Below, piece by piece: positions 25,435 through 34,303 of a DNA stretch of 64,000 nt; position 1 is the first letter of the stretch, and the number at the start of each line of letters is the position of its first letter. The notes beneath the pieces were generated by a model. That model ran no database searches, was not told the origin of the DNA, and saw only the letters and a list, made by a program, of their open reading frames with translations. This DNA is from Croceitalea marina (lineage in GTDB: Bacteria; Bacteroidota; Bacteroidia; Flavobacteriales; Flavobacteriaceae): positions 362,810-426,809 of the forward strand of contig NZ_JBHULB010000006.1 in assembly GCF_042684265.1 (NCBI RefSeq), written 5' to 3'. Both the position numbers and the translations under genes were made by a program.

Positions 25435-27837
25435 ATGGCGAAGATCAAACATCATAACTTTTTAAACACGGTACATGAAGTATTTACGGATGCCAAGCAA
25501 GAGGGTGTCCTGCATTTATATGCCGAAGGTGATTCCTTTTCCGGAAGGAAGATAAAAGTCAAGAATCGGGACCTGTTCCATTTTGGGACTACGGGCTATC
25601 TTGGACTTGAACAAGACCAACGATTAAAAAAGGCTTCGATTCAGGCCATTGAGAATTACGGCACACAATTTCCATTATCGAAATCCTACATTTCCAACCC
25701 GTTGTACCGTGAGCTTGAGGAGCTTGTTACTGCAATGTATCAAGCACCTGTTATCATAACGAAGAACAGCACTTTAGGACATCTTGGGGTCATCCCCAGT
25801 GCCGTGGATGATAATGACGTTATCATTTTAGATCATCAGGTCCATTGGAGCGTACAAAATGCGGCCAAAATGTTAAAAACACGAAGTGTTCCCATAGAAA
25901 TGATTCGGCATAACAATCTGGAAATGCTCGAGGACAAACTAAAAAAATACACCCATTCCAAAAGGCACATATGGTATATGGCCGATGGGATTTATTCGAT
26001 GTATGGCGACTTCGCCCCGGTAAATGATTTAATGGAACTCGGTAAAAAATATCCACAATTACGGTTCTATTTTGATGACGTTCATGGCATGAGTTGGGTC
26101 GGAAAGAACGGAACTGGATATGTGTTGAGTAAACTGAAAGAACTACCCCCGAATGTCTTGCTTTTCGGAACCTTGAGCAAAACCTTCGGAGCCAGCGGCG
26201 CCCTATTGGCCTGTTCCGATATGGAATTATATCAAAAAATCAAGACCTTTGGTGGGCCATTGACATTTTCGGCCCAGTTAGAACCGGCATCGGTAGCTGC
26301 GGCCATCGCATCGGCCAAAATCCACTTGTCCAAAGACATCTACGAACTACAAGGGGAACTGAAAGAACGGATTGACTGTTTCAATGCATTTTTGGCAAGT
26401 ACCGATCTTCCGCTTATTGACCACAATGAATCCCCTGTATTTTATATTGGGACAGGAATGCCAAAAACCGGATACAATTTTGTCAACCGGCTAATGAATG
26501 AAGGGTTCTATGTGAACCTAGGGATTTTTCCTGCCGTTCCCGTAAAGAATACAGGAGTGCGAATTACCATCTCCCGACACAATCAAAAAGAAGAAATCAA
26601 GGCATTGGTTGCCGCCATGGAATATCATTACCCTAAAGCCCTGAAAGAAACCCAGACGACCCCAGAACGTGTTTTTCATGCCTTCAACTTAGCGCCAAAG
26701 ACAACCAGCGGAAATATTTCGAATGATGGTCTTCGTATTGACATTAAGAAAACCATCAAGGAAGTGGATAAAGGGTTATGGAATAGTCGAATGGCAGGTC
26801 AAGGAGCATACGACTGGGAAGGGTTAAAGTTTCTTGAAAATGTATTTCAGGATAACCATGTAAAAGAGTTCAATTGGGACTTTCGCTATGTGGTTATCAA
26901 AGATGAGCAGGACAAAATCATACTGACAACTTTCTTGACCCATGCCTTGTGGAAAGATGATATGCTGGCCAACGAAAATGTTTCACGAGCGATAGAAACG
27001 CAACGTCTAGAAGACCCCTATCATTTGACTTCGATGGTCGTTTCCATTGGGTCTTTATTCACTGAAGGAGATCACCTCTACTGGGACGGAAATCACCCAA
27101 AAGCCAACGCTGCAATCAACAATTTGATCCGCATAATGGAAGATTTGCAACGTGAGTTCGATGCAAAAATGATCGTTCTCCGTGATTTTGAAAAAGAAAC
27201 ACCTTGGCACCGAAACCTTCAGGGCCATGGCTTTGTACGAGTTCAAATGCCCAATTCCTGTATCGTGAACCTGACGGATGTCGTTGACCTTCAGGATTAC
27301 CTAAACAAGTTATCCAGCCGAAACCGAAAACATTATCGAAAAGACATAAAACCCTATTTGGAAAAGGTTCAAGTAAAGGTCGTTCAGAAAACCACCCGGT
27401 TCGAACTAGTACAGATCAAAAAGTTGTATGGTAGTGTACACGGAAACAATCAAGGACTCAATACATTTCCCTTCCCTGAAAAACTATTTAGCGAAATGAA
27501 CGTACACCCACAATGGGAATTCATTACGGTCTATCCTTTGGGCAAGCCTGAAACCATAATTGGGGTCATGCTCTGCTACAAGAATTCTGGTCAGGTATAT
27601 GTACCAGCTTTCATCGGAATGGACTATGACCGGCTTCGTGATTTCAGTACCTATAGGCTCTTATTATTGATGACCATCGATCGAGCAATTGAGTTAGGCT
27701 ACCAAAAAATTGATATGGGGATGACGGCTTCTTTTGAAAAGAAGAAGTTGGGAGCTCAGGTCATTGAAAAGTATGCTTATTTACAGACCGCTGACAACTA
27801 TGCCTTAGAACTCCTCGGAATAATGGAAGGTCAGTGA
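25435..27837 (+). CDS. Alpha-oxoamine synthase fused to a BioF2-like acyltransferase
   Basis: An 800-residue protein with two domains. Residues 1 to about 400 are a fold-type I PLP enzyme of the alpha-oxoamine synthase group (AONS/CqsA/serine palmitoyltransferase): FHFGTTGYLGLEQDQRLKKA early, the aspartate-bearing YFDDVHGMSWVG, and the PLP lysine in GTLSKTFGASG (about residue 249). Residues about 430-800 are a GNAT domain of the BioF2-like type (NRKHYRKDIKPYLEKV, then IDMGMTASFEKKKLGAQV). It should condense an amino acid with an acyl thioester and may transfer an acyl group. The product is unknown; a lipid or signal molecule is possible. It precedes rteC by 15 bases. Confidence 0.82.
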   Translation: MAKIKHHNFLNTVHEVFTDAKQEGVLHLYAEGDSFSGRKIKVKNRDLFHFGTTGYLGLEQDQRLKKASIQAIENYGTQFPLSKSYISNPLYRELEELVTAMYQAPVIITKNSTLGHLGVIPSAVDDNDVIILDHQVHWSVQNAAKMLKTRSVPIEMIRHNNLEMLEDKLKKYTHSKRHIWYMADGIYSMYGDFAPVNDLMELGKKYPQLRFYFDDVHGMSWVGKNGTGYVLSKLKELPPNVLLFGTLSKTFGASGALLACSDMELYQKIKTFGGPLTFSAQLEPASVAAAIASAKIHLSKDIYELQGELKERIDCFNAFLASTDLPLIDHNESPVFYIGTGMPKTGYNFVNRLMNEGFYVNLGIFPAVPVKNTGVRITISRHNQKEEIKALVAAMEYHYPKALKETQTTPERVFHAFNLAPKTTSGNISNDGLRIDIKKTIKEVDKGLWNSRMAGQGAYDWEGLKFLENVFQDNHVKEFNWDFRYVVIKDEQDKIILTTFLTHALWKDDMLANENVSRAIETQRLEDPYHLTSMVVSIGSLFTEGDHLYWDGNHPKANAAINNLIRIMEDLQREFDAKMIVLRDFEKETPWHRNLQGHGFVRVQMPNSCIVNLTDVVDLQDYLNKLSSRNRKHYRKDIKPYLEKVQVKVVQKTTRFELVQIKKLYGSVHGNNQGLNTFPFPEKLFSEMNVHPQWEFITVYPLGKPETIIGVMLCYKNSGQVYVPAFIGMDYDRLRDFSTYRLLLLMTIDRAIELGYQKIDMGMTASFEKKKLGAQVIEKYAYLQTADNYALELLGIMEGQ

Positions 27838-27852
27838 GACATACAACGACAA

Positions 27853-28692
27853 ATGAAATACCAAAAACTGCTTACGGAATTCGAGGCCCGACTGGAAAAA
27901 TTGGAAAATGGCCAAGGGGATATTCTGTTTAAAGCCGAAAAGGGTATTGTATTAGCAGAAAAATACATTAAGAAACTACATCTGGAGATTGAGAAAAAAC
28001 CCTTCACTACCCAAGAGTGTGAAATCCATTTCTTCAAACATGTAAAACCCCAAATTTTCAGTAAACTCATTTATTACGGAAAGCTCTTTAATATCGAAAG
28101 TAAGCGCCCTAGAGGCAACAACACCTCTCAAATCAAGTATTTAAAACATCAAATAGATAAGCTCCAGACCTTCTTTAACGATAATCTTGAGTTCTACAAT
28201 TACTACCGTCGTGGTGCTAAATCTTTAGACGAACATTACTTTGTTCGGGGCAACCGCGACCTAAGACTTCCATTGGATTCTTTCCATTTCTTTATTGATG
28301 ATCAATTTTCAACATGTCAAGATGGTACGGTTTCGACCATAATGGCCTTTGATATGCTTATCGTTTACCTACAAGGGGAAGTGGATTATTTGGACAAAAT
28401 CATAGAAACACCAGAAAATATGCCTATACAAAAACCTTCAAATCTTTTTTGGACAGGGAGCAAGACCGATTTAATAGAGCTACTTTATGCACTCCATGCC
28501 AGTAGTTCAATTAATAGTGGAACTGTGGACATCAAGGAACTGGCTTCCCATTTTGAGCATTTTTATAATATTGACCTAGGAAATTACTACCATACCTTTA
28601 TTGAAATAAGATCACGAAAAACCAGTAGGACCAAGTTCTTGGACAAATTAATTGAAATGCTGAACCAACGCATGGAATCTTTGGACGAATAG
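27853..28692 (+). CDS. rteC: RteC-family regulator of conjugative element transfer
   Basis: A 279-residue helical protein matching RteC: an N-terminal coiled segment, FKHVKPQIFSKLIYYGKLFN, LKHQIDKLQTFFNDNLEFYN with YYRRG, and a C-terminal domain with FWTGSKTDLIELLYALHAS and a winged-helix-like ending FIEIRSRKTSRTKFLDKLIE. In CTnDOT, RteC activates the excision operon. It is 15 bases behind the oxoamine synthase gene, so it shares its promoter. It marks the left part of the ICE; the DNA at 28693-28963 downstream may contain its target. Confidence 0.88.
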   Translation: MKYQKLLTEFEARLEKLENGQGDILFKAEKGIVLAEKYIKKLHLEIEKKPFTTQECEIHFFKHVKPQIFSKLIYYGKLFNIESKRPRGNNTSQIKYLKHQIDKLQTFFNDNLEFYNYYRRGAKSLDEHYFVRGNRDLRLPLDSFHFFIDDQFSTCQDGTVSTIMAFDMLIVYLQGEVDYLDKIIETPENMPIQKPSNLFWTGSKTDLIELLYALHASSSINSGTVDIKELASHFEHFYNIDLGNYYHTFIEIRSRKTSRTKFLDKLIEMLNQRMESLDE

Positions 28693-28908
28693 ACGTACCA
28701 TTAATACCCACCTATGACCCAACTTGGGTAATTTCCAATTATACCCTCCAGTCTCCAAAAAACCTCGAAATGCCCTTAATCTTCATTACAAATTAGAGAT
28801 AATCATGTTCAAATTAAATGGTAAAAAAAATAGCCCACCTCTATCATAGCTATTGAAATAGTTCAAAAAAACCGCAACAGTTTTGTCCAACGAAAGTCAA
28901 ATCAGGTC

Positions 28909-28944
28909 AGGGGCCGTCAAAAAAAGGTTAAACGGATGGCCCCT
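28909..28944 (+). promoter_or_regulatory. Leader hairpin before the HTH gene (possible attenuator)
   Basis: AGGGGCC (28909-28915) pairs with GGCCCCT (28938-28944), enclosing an A-rich loop, and is followed by TTTCTTT. It lies 20 bases upstream of the ATG at 28964. It could be a terminator or attenuator that controls entry into the downstream ICE operon. RteC in related elements acts near such a position, but no binding site can be named here. Confidence 0.45.
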
Positions 28945-28963
28945 TTCTTTAAAACCCTTTACT

Positions 28964-29242
28964 ATGCCAACAAGTATTATTACCACTGATGATTTAAGAG
29001 AGTTCAAAGTCGAACTGCTGGAGGATATGCGAAAGCTCCTGGCCCAACACAAGGGCAGTGGCCTAAAACGGTACCTAAAATCCAATGAGGTGATGGAATT
29101 CTTGAAAATCAGTCCGGGCACTCTGCAGAACCTGCGGATCAATGGCACCCTACCCTACTCCAAAGTAGGTGGTGTCATCTTCTATGATGCCGAGGACATC
29201 CAAAGGGTAATGGAGGAAAACCGCATCTACAATCGCTATTAG
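28964..29242 (+). CDS. Helix-turn-helix DNA-binding protein (excisionase-type)
   Basis: The ATG at 28964 is preferred; an in-frame TTG at 28883 would place codons across the leader hairpin. The 92-residue protein has an N-terminal helix (ITTDDLREFKVELLEDMRKL) and a MerR/excisionase-type HTH: KRYLKSNEVMEFLKISPGTL followed by QNLRINGTLPYSKVGG and a wing VIFYDAEDIQRVM. Such proteins are common at this position in Bacteroidota ICEs and act as excision or regulatory factors. The next gene starts immediately after its stop. Confidence 0.85.
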   Translation: MPTSIITTDDLREFKVELLEDMRKLLAQHKGSGLKRYLKSNEVMEFLKISPGTLQNLRINGTLPYSKVGGVIFYDAEDIQRVMEENRIYNRY

Positions 29243-29764
29243 ATGAACTATATCCGACATTTGAATGCGGTCTTTCAACAGTTTGCCAAGGATGGTCGTT
29301 TGAATCCTACCCATATAAGCCTGTATATGGGACTGTTCCAACTTTGGAACCAATATCATTTTTCCGAGACCTTTCATATCAATCGGGAAGAGGTGATGGA
29401 GCTCTCCAAGATCGGTTCCAAATCCACCTATCACCGTTGCATCAAGGAGTTGAGCCATTGGTGTTATTTGCTGTACACCCCTTCGCATAATCCTTTTCGG
29501 GGAAGCCGTATTAAGATGTTCGAATTTGGGACAAGTTCCGAACAAGTGCTGTACCCAAGCTCTGACCAAAATGGGACAGGTGATGGACAAGCGGTGGTAC
29601 CTATAAACAAACCTATACAAACCTTAAAAAACAAGCTAAACAGAAATAAACCTGAAAATTTTGAAACTTCTAAACCAAAAAACGGGAAGAAACCTGCTGC
29701 CACTGTCCCGATACGAGACAACTTGAAAACCACCAAAGAAAAGGATTATGGTGAGCCCCTGTAA
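29243..29764 (+). CDS. ICE-associated replication-type helical protein
   Basis: A 173-residue protein. Residues 1 to about 90 form a winged-helix-like region (NPTHISLYMGLFQLWNQYHF, then REEVMELSKIGSKSTYHRCI and KELSHWCYLLYTPSHN), as in replication initiator or helicase-loader partners. The remaining tail is polar and basic, with QTLKNKLNRNKPENFE and further lysine-rich sequence. It sits between an HTH gene and a DnaC-like ATPase gene and overlaps the latter by 17 bases. This trio is a recurrent part of Bacteroidota ICEs. Function is inferred from position. Confidence 0.6.
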   Translation: MNYIRHLNAVFQQFAKDGRLNPTHISLYMGLFQLWNQYHFSETFHINREEVMELSKIGSKSTYHRCIKELSHWCYLLYTPSHNPFRGSRIKMFEFGTSSEQVLYPSSDQNGTGDGQAVVPINKPIQTLKNKLNRNKPENFETSKPKNGKKPAATVPIRDNLKTTKEKDYGEPL

Positions 29765-30404
29765 AATCAAGGAAGGTGCCGTGGAATATTCCATCGGAAA
29801 ATTTGACGGGCGCACGGTGGTCTATGATTTTCCGAAAATCTTGATCTATCTCAATGCCAAAGGGAAACTGCTTTTTGGAAAAGATTTCAAGATTTATGAT
29901 GAAGATCATGACATTCTTTTAAAACTCTCCCATTACTATATCAGGGACTTTGAAAACTGTAAAAAACACGGTATTGAACCTGATAAGGGCTTATTGCTTT
30001 CCGGCCCGGTAGGCTGTGGGAAGACGAGTCTGATGAAACTCTTGCGCCATATCGTGCCCCACCAACGGCCTTACCAGATTATCCCCTCCCGGAATGTGGT
30101 CTTTGCTTTTAACCATATCGGGTATCGCACCATTGAGGATTACGGTAATGGCCCATTCTTTTGTTTTGATGACTTGGGGGTGGAACCGATGGGCAGGCAT
30201 TTTGGAAAGGACTGTAATGTGCTGGGGGAAATCCTGCTCTCCCGTCATGAGCTTTTTATAAAGCATGGTATCAAGACGCATGCTACTACGAACCTGAATG
30301 CGCAGGAGCTGGAGGAGTTGTATGGGAACCGTGTCAGAAGCAGGATGCGGGAGCTGTTCAATTTGGTGGCTTTTGATGGGAGGAGTGGGGATAAGAGACA
30401 ATAG
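29748..30404 (+). CDS. DnaC-like P-loop ATPase of the ICE
   Basis: A 218-residue protein with a Walker A motif in KGLLLSGPVGCGKTSLMKLL (about 76-95), Walker B FFCFDDLGVEP (about 138-148) and a sensor-type THATTNLNAQELEELYG followed by RVRSRMRELF. This is the DnaC/IstB branch of AAA ATPases, which load helicases or help transposition. It probably aids replication of the excised element. It overlaps the previous gene. The dndA gene follows it after 31 bases on the same strand and may be read by the same transcript. Confidence 0.8.
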   Translation: MVSPCKIKEGAVEYSIGKFDGRTVVYDFPKILIYLNAKGKLLFGKDFKIYDEDHDILLKLSHYYIRDFENCKKHGIEPDKGLLLSGPVGCGKTSLMKLLRHIVPHQRPYQIIPSRNVVFAFNHIGYRTIEDYGNGPFFCFDDLGVEPMGRHFGKDCNVLGEILLSRHELFIKHGIKTHATTNLNAQELEELYGNRVRSRMRELFNLVAFDGRSGDKRQ

Positions 30405-30435
30405 TTGCTTATTTTTGAATAAAGAAGTTACAGCC

Positions 30436-31581
30436 TTGGTATACCTGGACAATAGTTCTACCACACCCATAGATTCCAAAGTTTTGGAGACAATGATGCC
30501 ATTTCTGAAAGAGCAATATGCCAATGCTTCAAGCAATCATGGATTTGGCCATCAAGCCAAGGATGCAATAAAAAAATCAAGAGAACAAATTGGTTCCTTA
30601 GTTGGGTCAGAGCAGCACGAAATCATATTTACTTCGGGAGCTACTGAAGCTATCAATCTTGCTATCAAAGGTGTATTGGAATCTTATCAAAGTAAAGGAA
30701 AACATATCATTACGGTTAAGACGGAACATAGTGCAGTTCTGGATGTCTGTTTATTCTTAGAAACCAAAGGATTTGAAATTACCTATCTAGGAGTTGACAG
30801 AGAAGGTCTTATCGATTTGCAGGAATTGAGAAATGCTTTAAGAGAGGATACCATTTTGGTTTCTGTCATGCTGGCAAATAATGAGACCGGGGTGATTCAA
30901 CCAATTAAGAAAATTGCTGATTTGACCCATAAGACAGGAGCCCTTTTTATGACGGATGCTACCCAAGCTTTTGGAAAAATACCGATTGATGTAGATACCG
31001 TAGGAATAGATATCATGGCTTTTTCTGGACACAAAATTTATGGCCCTAAAGGAATAGGGGGACTTTTTGTTAGGCAACGAAGACCCAATAAGGTCAAACT
31101 TGTCCCTTTGATTCACGGTGGAGGACATGAACGTGGTATGCGTAGCGGCACTTCCAATGTTCCGGGGATAGTGGGGCTTGGCATGGCTGCTGAGATTGCC
31201 GCTCGAGATATGGAAAAGGACAAAGAAGCTATTGAAAAACTGAGAAATGAACTAGAAGAAGAATTACTGAAAATCCCGGATACAAAACTAAATGGTAACA
31301 AAATCAATCGTCTTTACAACATTTGCAGTGTTTGTTTTAGCGGAGCCGATGCCGATGCCATTATGATGGGTTTGAAGTCAATTATTGTTTCGAATGGTTC
31401 AGCTTGCACTTCTACTAAGATTGAACCTTCCCATGTGTTGATAGCCATGGGACTTTCAGAACAGGAAGCTTATTCGACCATTCGTTTTAGCCTTGGTCGT
31501 TTTACAAATAGGGAGGAAATCAAAACCACTATTGAAAAAGTTCGGTCGGTGGTTGAAGAACTTAGGGCTATGAGTACTTAG
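30436..31581 (+). CDS. dndA: Cysteine desulfurase of the phosphorothioation system (DndA-type)
   Basis: The TTG at 30436 is chosen. It follows an AAAGAAG ribosome-binding stretch by 8 bases and begins the conserved YLDNSSTTP; the frame extends further up only inside the ATPase gene. The ~382-residue protein has ATEAINLAIKG, the PLP lysine in SGHKIYGPKG (about Lys200) and the persulfide cysteine in SNGSACTS (about Cys324). It takes sulfur from cysteine and would feed DndC. It is convergent with the rest of the island, overlapping the DUF4007 gene by four bases, and seems driven by the ICE operon upstream. Confidence 0.88.
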   Translation: MVYLDNSSTTPIDSKVLETMMPFLKEQYANASSNHGFGHQAKDAIKKSREQIGSLVGSEQHEIIFTSGATEAINLAIKGVLESYQSKGKHIITVKTEHSAVLDVCLFLETKGFEITYLGVDREGLIDLQELRNALREDTILVSVMLANNETGVIQPIKKIADLTHKTGALFMTDATQAFGKIPIDVDTVGIDIMAFSGHKIYGPKGIGGLFVRQRRPNKVKLVPLIHGGGHERGMRSGTSNVPGIVGLGMAAEIAARDMEKDKEAIEKLRNELEEELLKIPDTKLNGNKINRLYNICSVCFSGADADAIMMGLKSIIVSNGSACTSTKIEPSHVLIAMGLSEQEAYSTIRFSLGRFTNREEIKTTIEKVRSVVEELRAMST

Positions 31582-32165
31582 TATGTGTTGGATAACTCCT
31601 GAATATTTTTCCACGGACCTAGTATTTCCCTAGGCTGTTGAACATTGTATTGGTTTTTTCCACGTACTTCCAAAAAACCAAGTTTACCTAATCCCTCATC
31701 TTGCAAATAACAATCAAGTAACTTTCTTGAGATTCTCTTATTCATAGGACGCCCTTTCGAAAAATGCTCTACACTATGCCCCATAAGCTTCACGCCCAAA
31801 GCCTGCTCCAATTCGTCTCGGCTAAATTTACTTTTTCCAGGAAGGAATTCTTTGATGAAAAAGTGCCATGCCTCTGCATTGATAGGACTTTTGGTCAATT
31901 GATGATGCATATACCACTGGGTAACCAAAGTATCTAGTTTTGAATCGTTATTAAAGATAATTTCGCCATTCGCAGTAAGTTCCTTGCCTTTTAAGATACC
32001 TGTTTTTTGAAGCCAAGCTTTGTATCGATTGGTGAAAGGTGCTTTAAATCCAAATGGTTTAGCTATATCTTCAGCACTCGATGAAGGACTATCGATGAGT
32101 GTTTTAAGCACTCCAGCCATATAACTTCTGTTTAGCCCGAAACTTCCATGGAAGAAAACTGACAT
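31578..32165 (-). CDS. DUF4007 protein associated with Dnd
   Basis: A 195-residue protein opening MSVFFHGSFGLNRSYMAGVL followed by DSPSSSAEDIAKPFGFKAPF. This is the DUF4007 start and its winged-helix-like segment. The C-terminus has GLGKLGFLEVRGKNQYNV. DUF4007 genes recur near phosphorothioation and other restriction loci, but their role is not established. Here it is the last gene of the leftward Dnd cluster, 163 bases after dndB, and ends against dndA. It lacks catalytic motifs that I can name. Confidence 0.75.
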   Translation of the reverse strand: MSVFFHGSFGLNRSYMAGVLKTLIDSPSSSAEDIAKPFGFKAPFTNRYKAWLQKTGILKGKELTANGEIIFNNDSKLDTLVTQWYMHHQLTKSPINAEAWHFFIKEFLPGKSKFSRDELEQALGVKLMGHSVEHFSKGRPMNKRISRKLLDCYLQDEGLGKLGFLEVRGKNQYNVQQPREILGPWKNIQELSNTY

Positions 32166-32328
32166 GACATTAGGTTTAATTGATTATTACAAATAAAAAT
32201 AGGAATTAAAAAAATTGAATAGATTAAATCTTAACTTAATAAACCTTTTCAACTAAACAAATGGAAAGGTTATGTTTTGAAATTACCAGTATTCGCTGTC
32301 AAAATTTCTCTAACCTCAAAAACTGAAA

Positions 32329-33657
32329 TTAGAGCTTTGATAATGAATCATTTAATTTAATTACTCTTTCGTCTTGGTTATTCTTGGGAGGCCAAATCCT
32401 TAGATTAAGGTCATAATAAAATATTTTTCGGGATTTACTTGTGAAAGGATATCTTTCGATGTTGAAGAAATCAATGCCCTTTGCTTTTTTCAAAAAGCTC
32501 TGGTATGTGTTTACGTCATCTCTTTTATCTGTTGATACATTGGATAGGATTTCTGCCAGTAGAATTAACAAAGCTTGATACCCTACTGTTGTGTGCAATA
32601 TGTTTTGAGGTTTAGTGACATTGCTAGGGAATTCCCAAAGACTGTTGCCATTAGCATCCTGAAATGTTCTTCTTACTGCTTCAAAATAGGAAAACATGAT
32701 ATCAGCGATTTTATCATCTTCATTCCGGGCATAATATTTTCTAAAAATATGACTGTCATTTCCACCTTTTAATAATTCTTTTCTTGACCTAAAACGATCA
32801 TTTTCAGCTTCTCTAATATTAACGGATATACGATCAATAATGGATTTGACCATCATTGATTGGGTCAGAGGTGGACTTTGGTTAATTGCGTAAGATCCTC
32901 CATGTAATTTCACCCTATTGTAAAAGGGTGAGTTTTCATAACTATTCAAAGAAAGTGTGATTTGGAGAGCTGTTTTTTGTGGAGAATCACCAGTACTCAA
33001 TCCGAAAAGCTCATAAACAAGGCTTTGTGGAACGCTTTTTTGGGTTCTGTTTATGGTTGAAAAAATCATAGCTTGAAATTCTAGCGTAGGATCCACGAAA
33101 AAGGAAACCATTAACTCAATCTCTTTGAGCTCTTTTAATCTTTTGCTAAAATGGGATAATCTATTTTCTATAGAATTATTTTGCGCACCTCCTCGTAAAA
33201 CATCTCTAAGACTTTTTATCTGCTGCTCTAGACGCCAAATCGCTTGTTCAATTCCTTTGATACGGTGTTGACCATCAATAATGGTCAAATGTACGTCCCC
33301 TTCAGGTTTTGCAACCTCATCAAATACCACCCTATTTAGCGTTAGAGAAACCATATCACCTTCTTCATCTAAGTGTTCAATCACAGCCCCAGGCACTGCC
33401 AATACAATGTTTGTAGGAAAAGTGGCGTCAGGGTCATTAATCAAAAAATCTGCAATCTTATCAACTCTTGACTTCTCAGTCTTCCTTTGGATTTCCTTAT
33501 TATAAATTGGGAAATTGTTGTCATCGTAATTTACGATTAACCGTTCGGTGTATCTTGTGAATTTAAGAATCTGTCCAATGGTAAAAACACCAATCAAGAA
33601 CTCTTGATTGTTCTGTTTGACCTTTTGCGTCTTAATTACATTATCTACCTTCATCAT
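32329..33657 (-). CDS. dndB: DndB-type DGQHR-domain regulator of phosphorothioation
   Basis: ATG codons at 33657 and 33654 follow GGAAGT directly; a longer frame to 33696 would overlap the upstream gene. The ~442-residue protein has the family motif TIIDGQHRIKGIE (near residue 128 from this start) and the downstream FSTINRTQKSVPQSLVYELF. In other bacteria DndB represses the dnd operon and is dispensable for modification. Its position downstream of the restriction genes, not beside dndC, is unusual for classical dndBCDE operons. Confidence 0.82.
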   Translation of the reverse strand: MMKVDNVIKTQKVKQNNQEFLIGVFTIGQILKFTRYTERLIVNYDDNNFPIYNKEIQRKTEKSRVDKIADFLINDPDATFPTNIVLAVPGAVIEHLDEEGDMVSLTLNRVVFDEVAKPEGDVHLTIIDGQHRIKGIEQAIWRLEQQIKSLRDVLRGGAQNNSIENRLSHFSKRLKELKEIELMVSFFVDPTLEFQAMIFSTINRTQKSVPQSLVYELFGLSTGDSPQKTALQITLSLNSYENSPFYNRVKLHGGSYAINQSPPLTQSMMVKSIIDRISVNIREAENDRFRSRKELLKGGNDSHIFRKYYARNEDDKIADIMFSYFEAVRRTFQDANGNSLWEFPSNVTKPQNILHTTVGYQALLILLAEILSNVSTDKRDDVNTYQSFLKKAKGIDFFNIERYPFTSKSRKIFYYDLNLRIWPPKNNQDERVIKLNDSLSKL

Positions 33658-33665
33658 ACTTCCAC

Positions 33666-34298
33666 TTATTGGGTCTGACCATATTTTTCTTGCCATCTAT
33701 TTTTGTTATCCACAATTGGGCCCTTAAGTTCTTTGTAAAAAGTCTTTTGAAAAAAATCATCTCTGATTATGAACATATATCGACCTATATATATTGAAAC
33801 TATCAATATTATTACAGTAATTACCACGAAGAAATAATAACTCCAATTGTTGTCTGGCATAATAAAGAATACTTGAGTGAAATACAGAATCCCACCTGTC
33901 AAAATCAGAACGTTTTTGTAGATATCCAGCCGACTTCTTAGGTGGTACATGCGCACGCTGATTTTATCCTTTTCTTGTTTGTCCTCTTCATCCTTGCTTT
34001 TGACGGTAGAACCAATCTTTTGAAATTTAATAAGGTAGCTAGACATACTGAATAGTATGTTAATACCTAGTAACGAAATACTACCATTGAAAACCAGTGT
34101 TTCCCAATTTTTTATTTTTGAGGGAATGAAAAAATACATCATTAGAGGAAAACCAATAACAATCAAGGGGAATAGAACATTATTTAGAAACCATTGACTG
34201 TGTTCTTCGTTATTAGCAACTTTGCAATCTGATATTATTCTTTTTTGTTCTGCTGTGAAGATGAGGCTGCTGAGTCTTTTTAGTATTTTTTTAAACAT
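33666..34298 (-). CDS. Four-helix membrane protein inside the Dnd island
   Basis: A 210-residue protein with four membrane segments at about 40-62 (FPLIVIGFPLMMYFF), 72-92 (SISLLGINILFSMSSYLI), 125-143 and 150-170, and a polar loop rich in Glu/Lys (KSKDEEDKQEKDKIS). I do not recognise a family. It sits between dndB and the 136-residue gene in one leftward operon. A membrane protein in a phosphorothioation cluster could serve as a membrane effector for abortive infection, or anchor the complex. Both are inference. Confidence 0.6.
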   Translation of the reverse strand: MFKKILKRLSSLIFTAEQKRIISDCKVANNEEHSQWFLNNVLFPLIVIGFPLMMYFFIPSKIKNWETLVFNGSISLLGINILFSMSSYLIKFQKIGSTVKSKDEEDKQEKDKISVRMYHLRSRLDIYKNVLILTGGILYFTQVFFIMPDNNWSYYFFVVITVIILIVSIYIGRYMFIIRDDFFQKTFYKELKGPIVDNKNRWQEKYGQTQ

Positions 34299-34303
34299 AC
34301 AAA

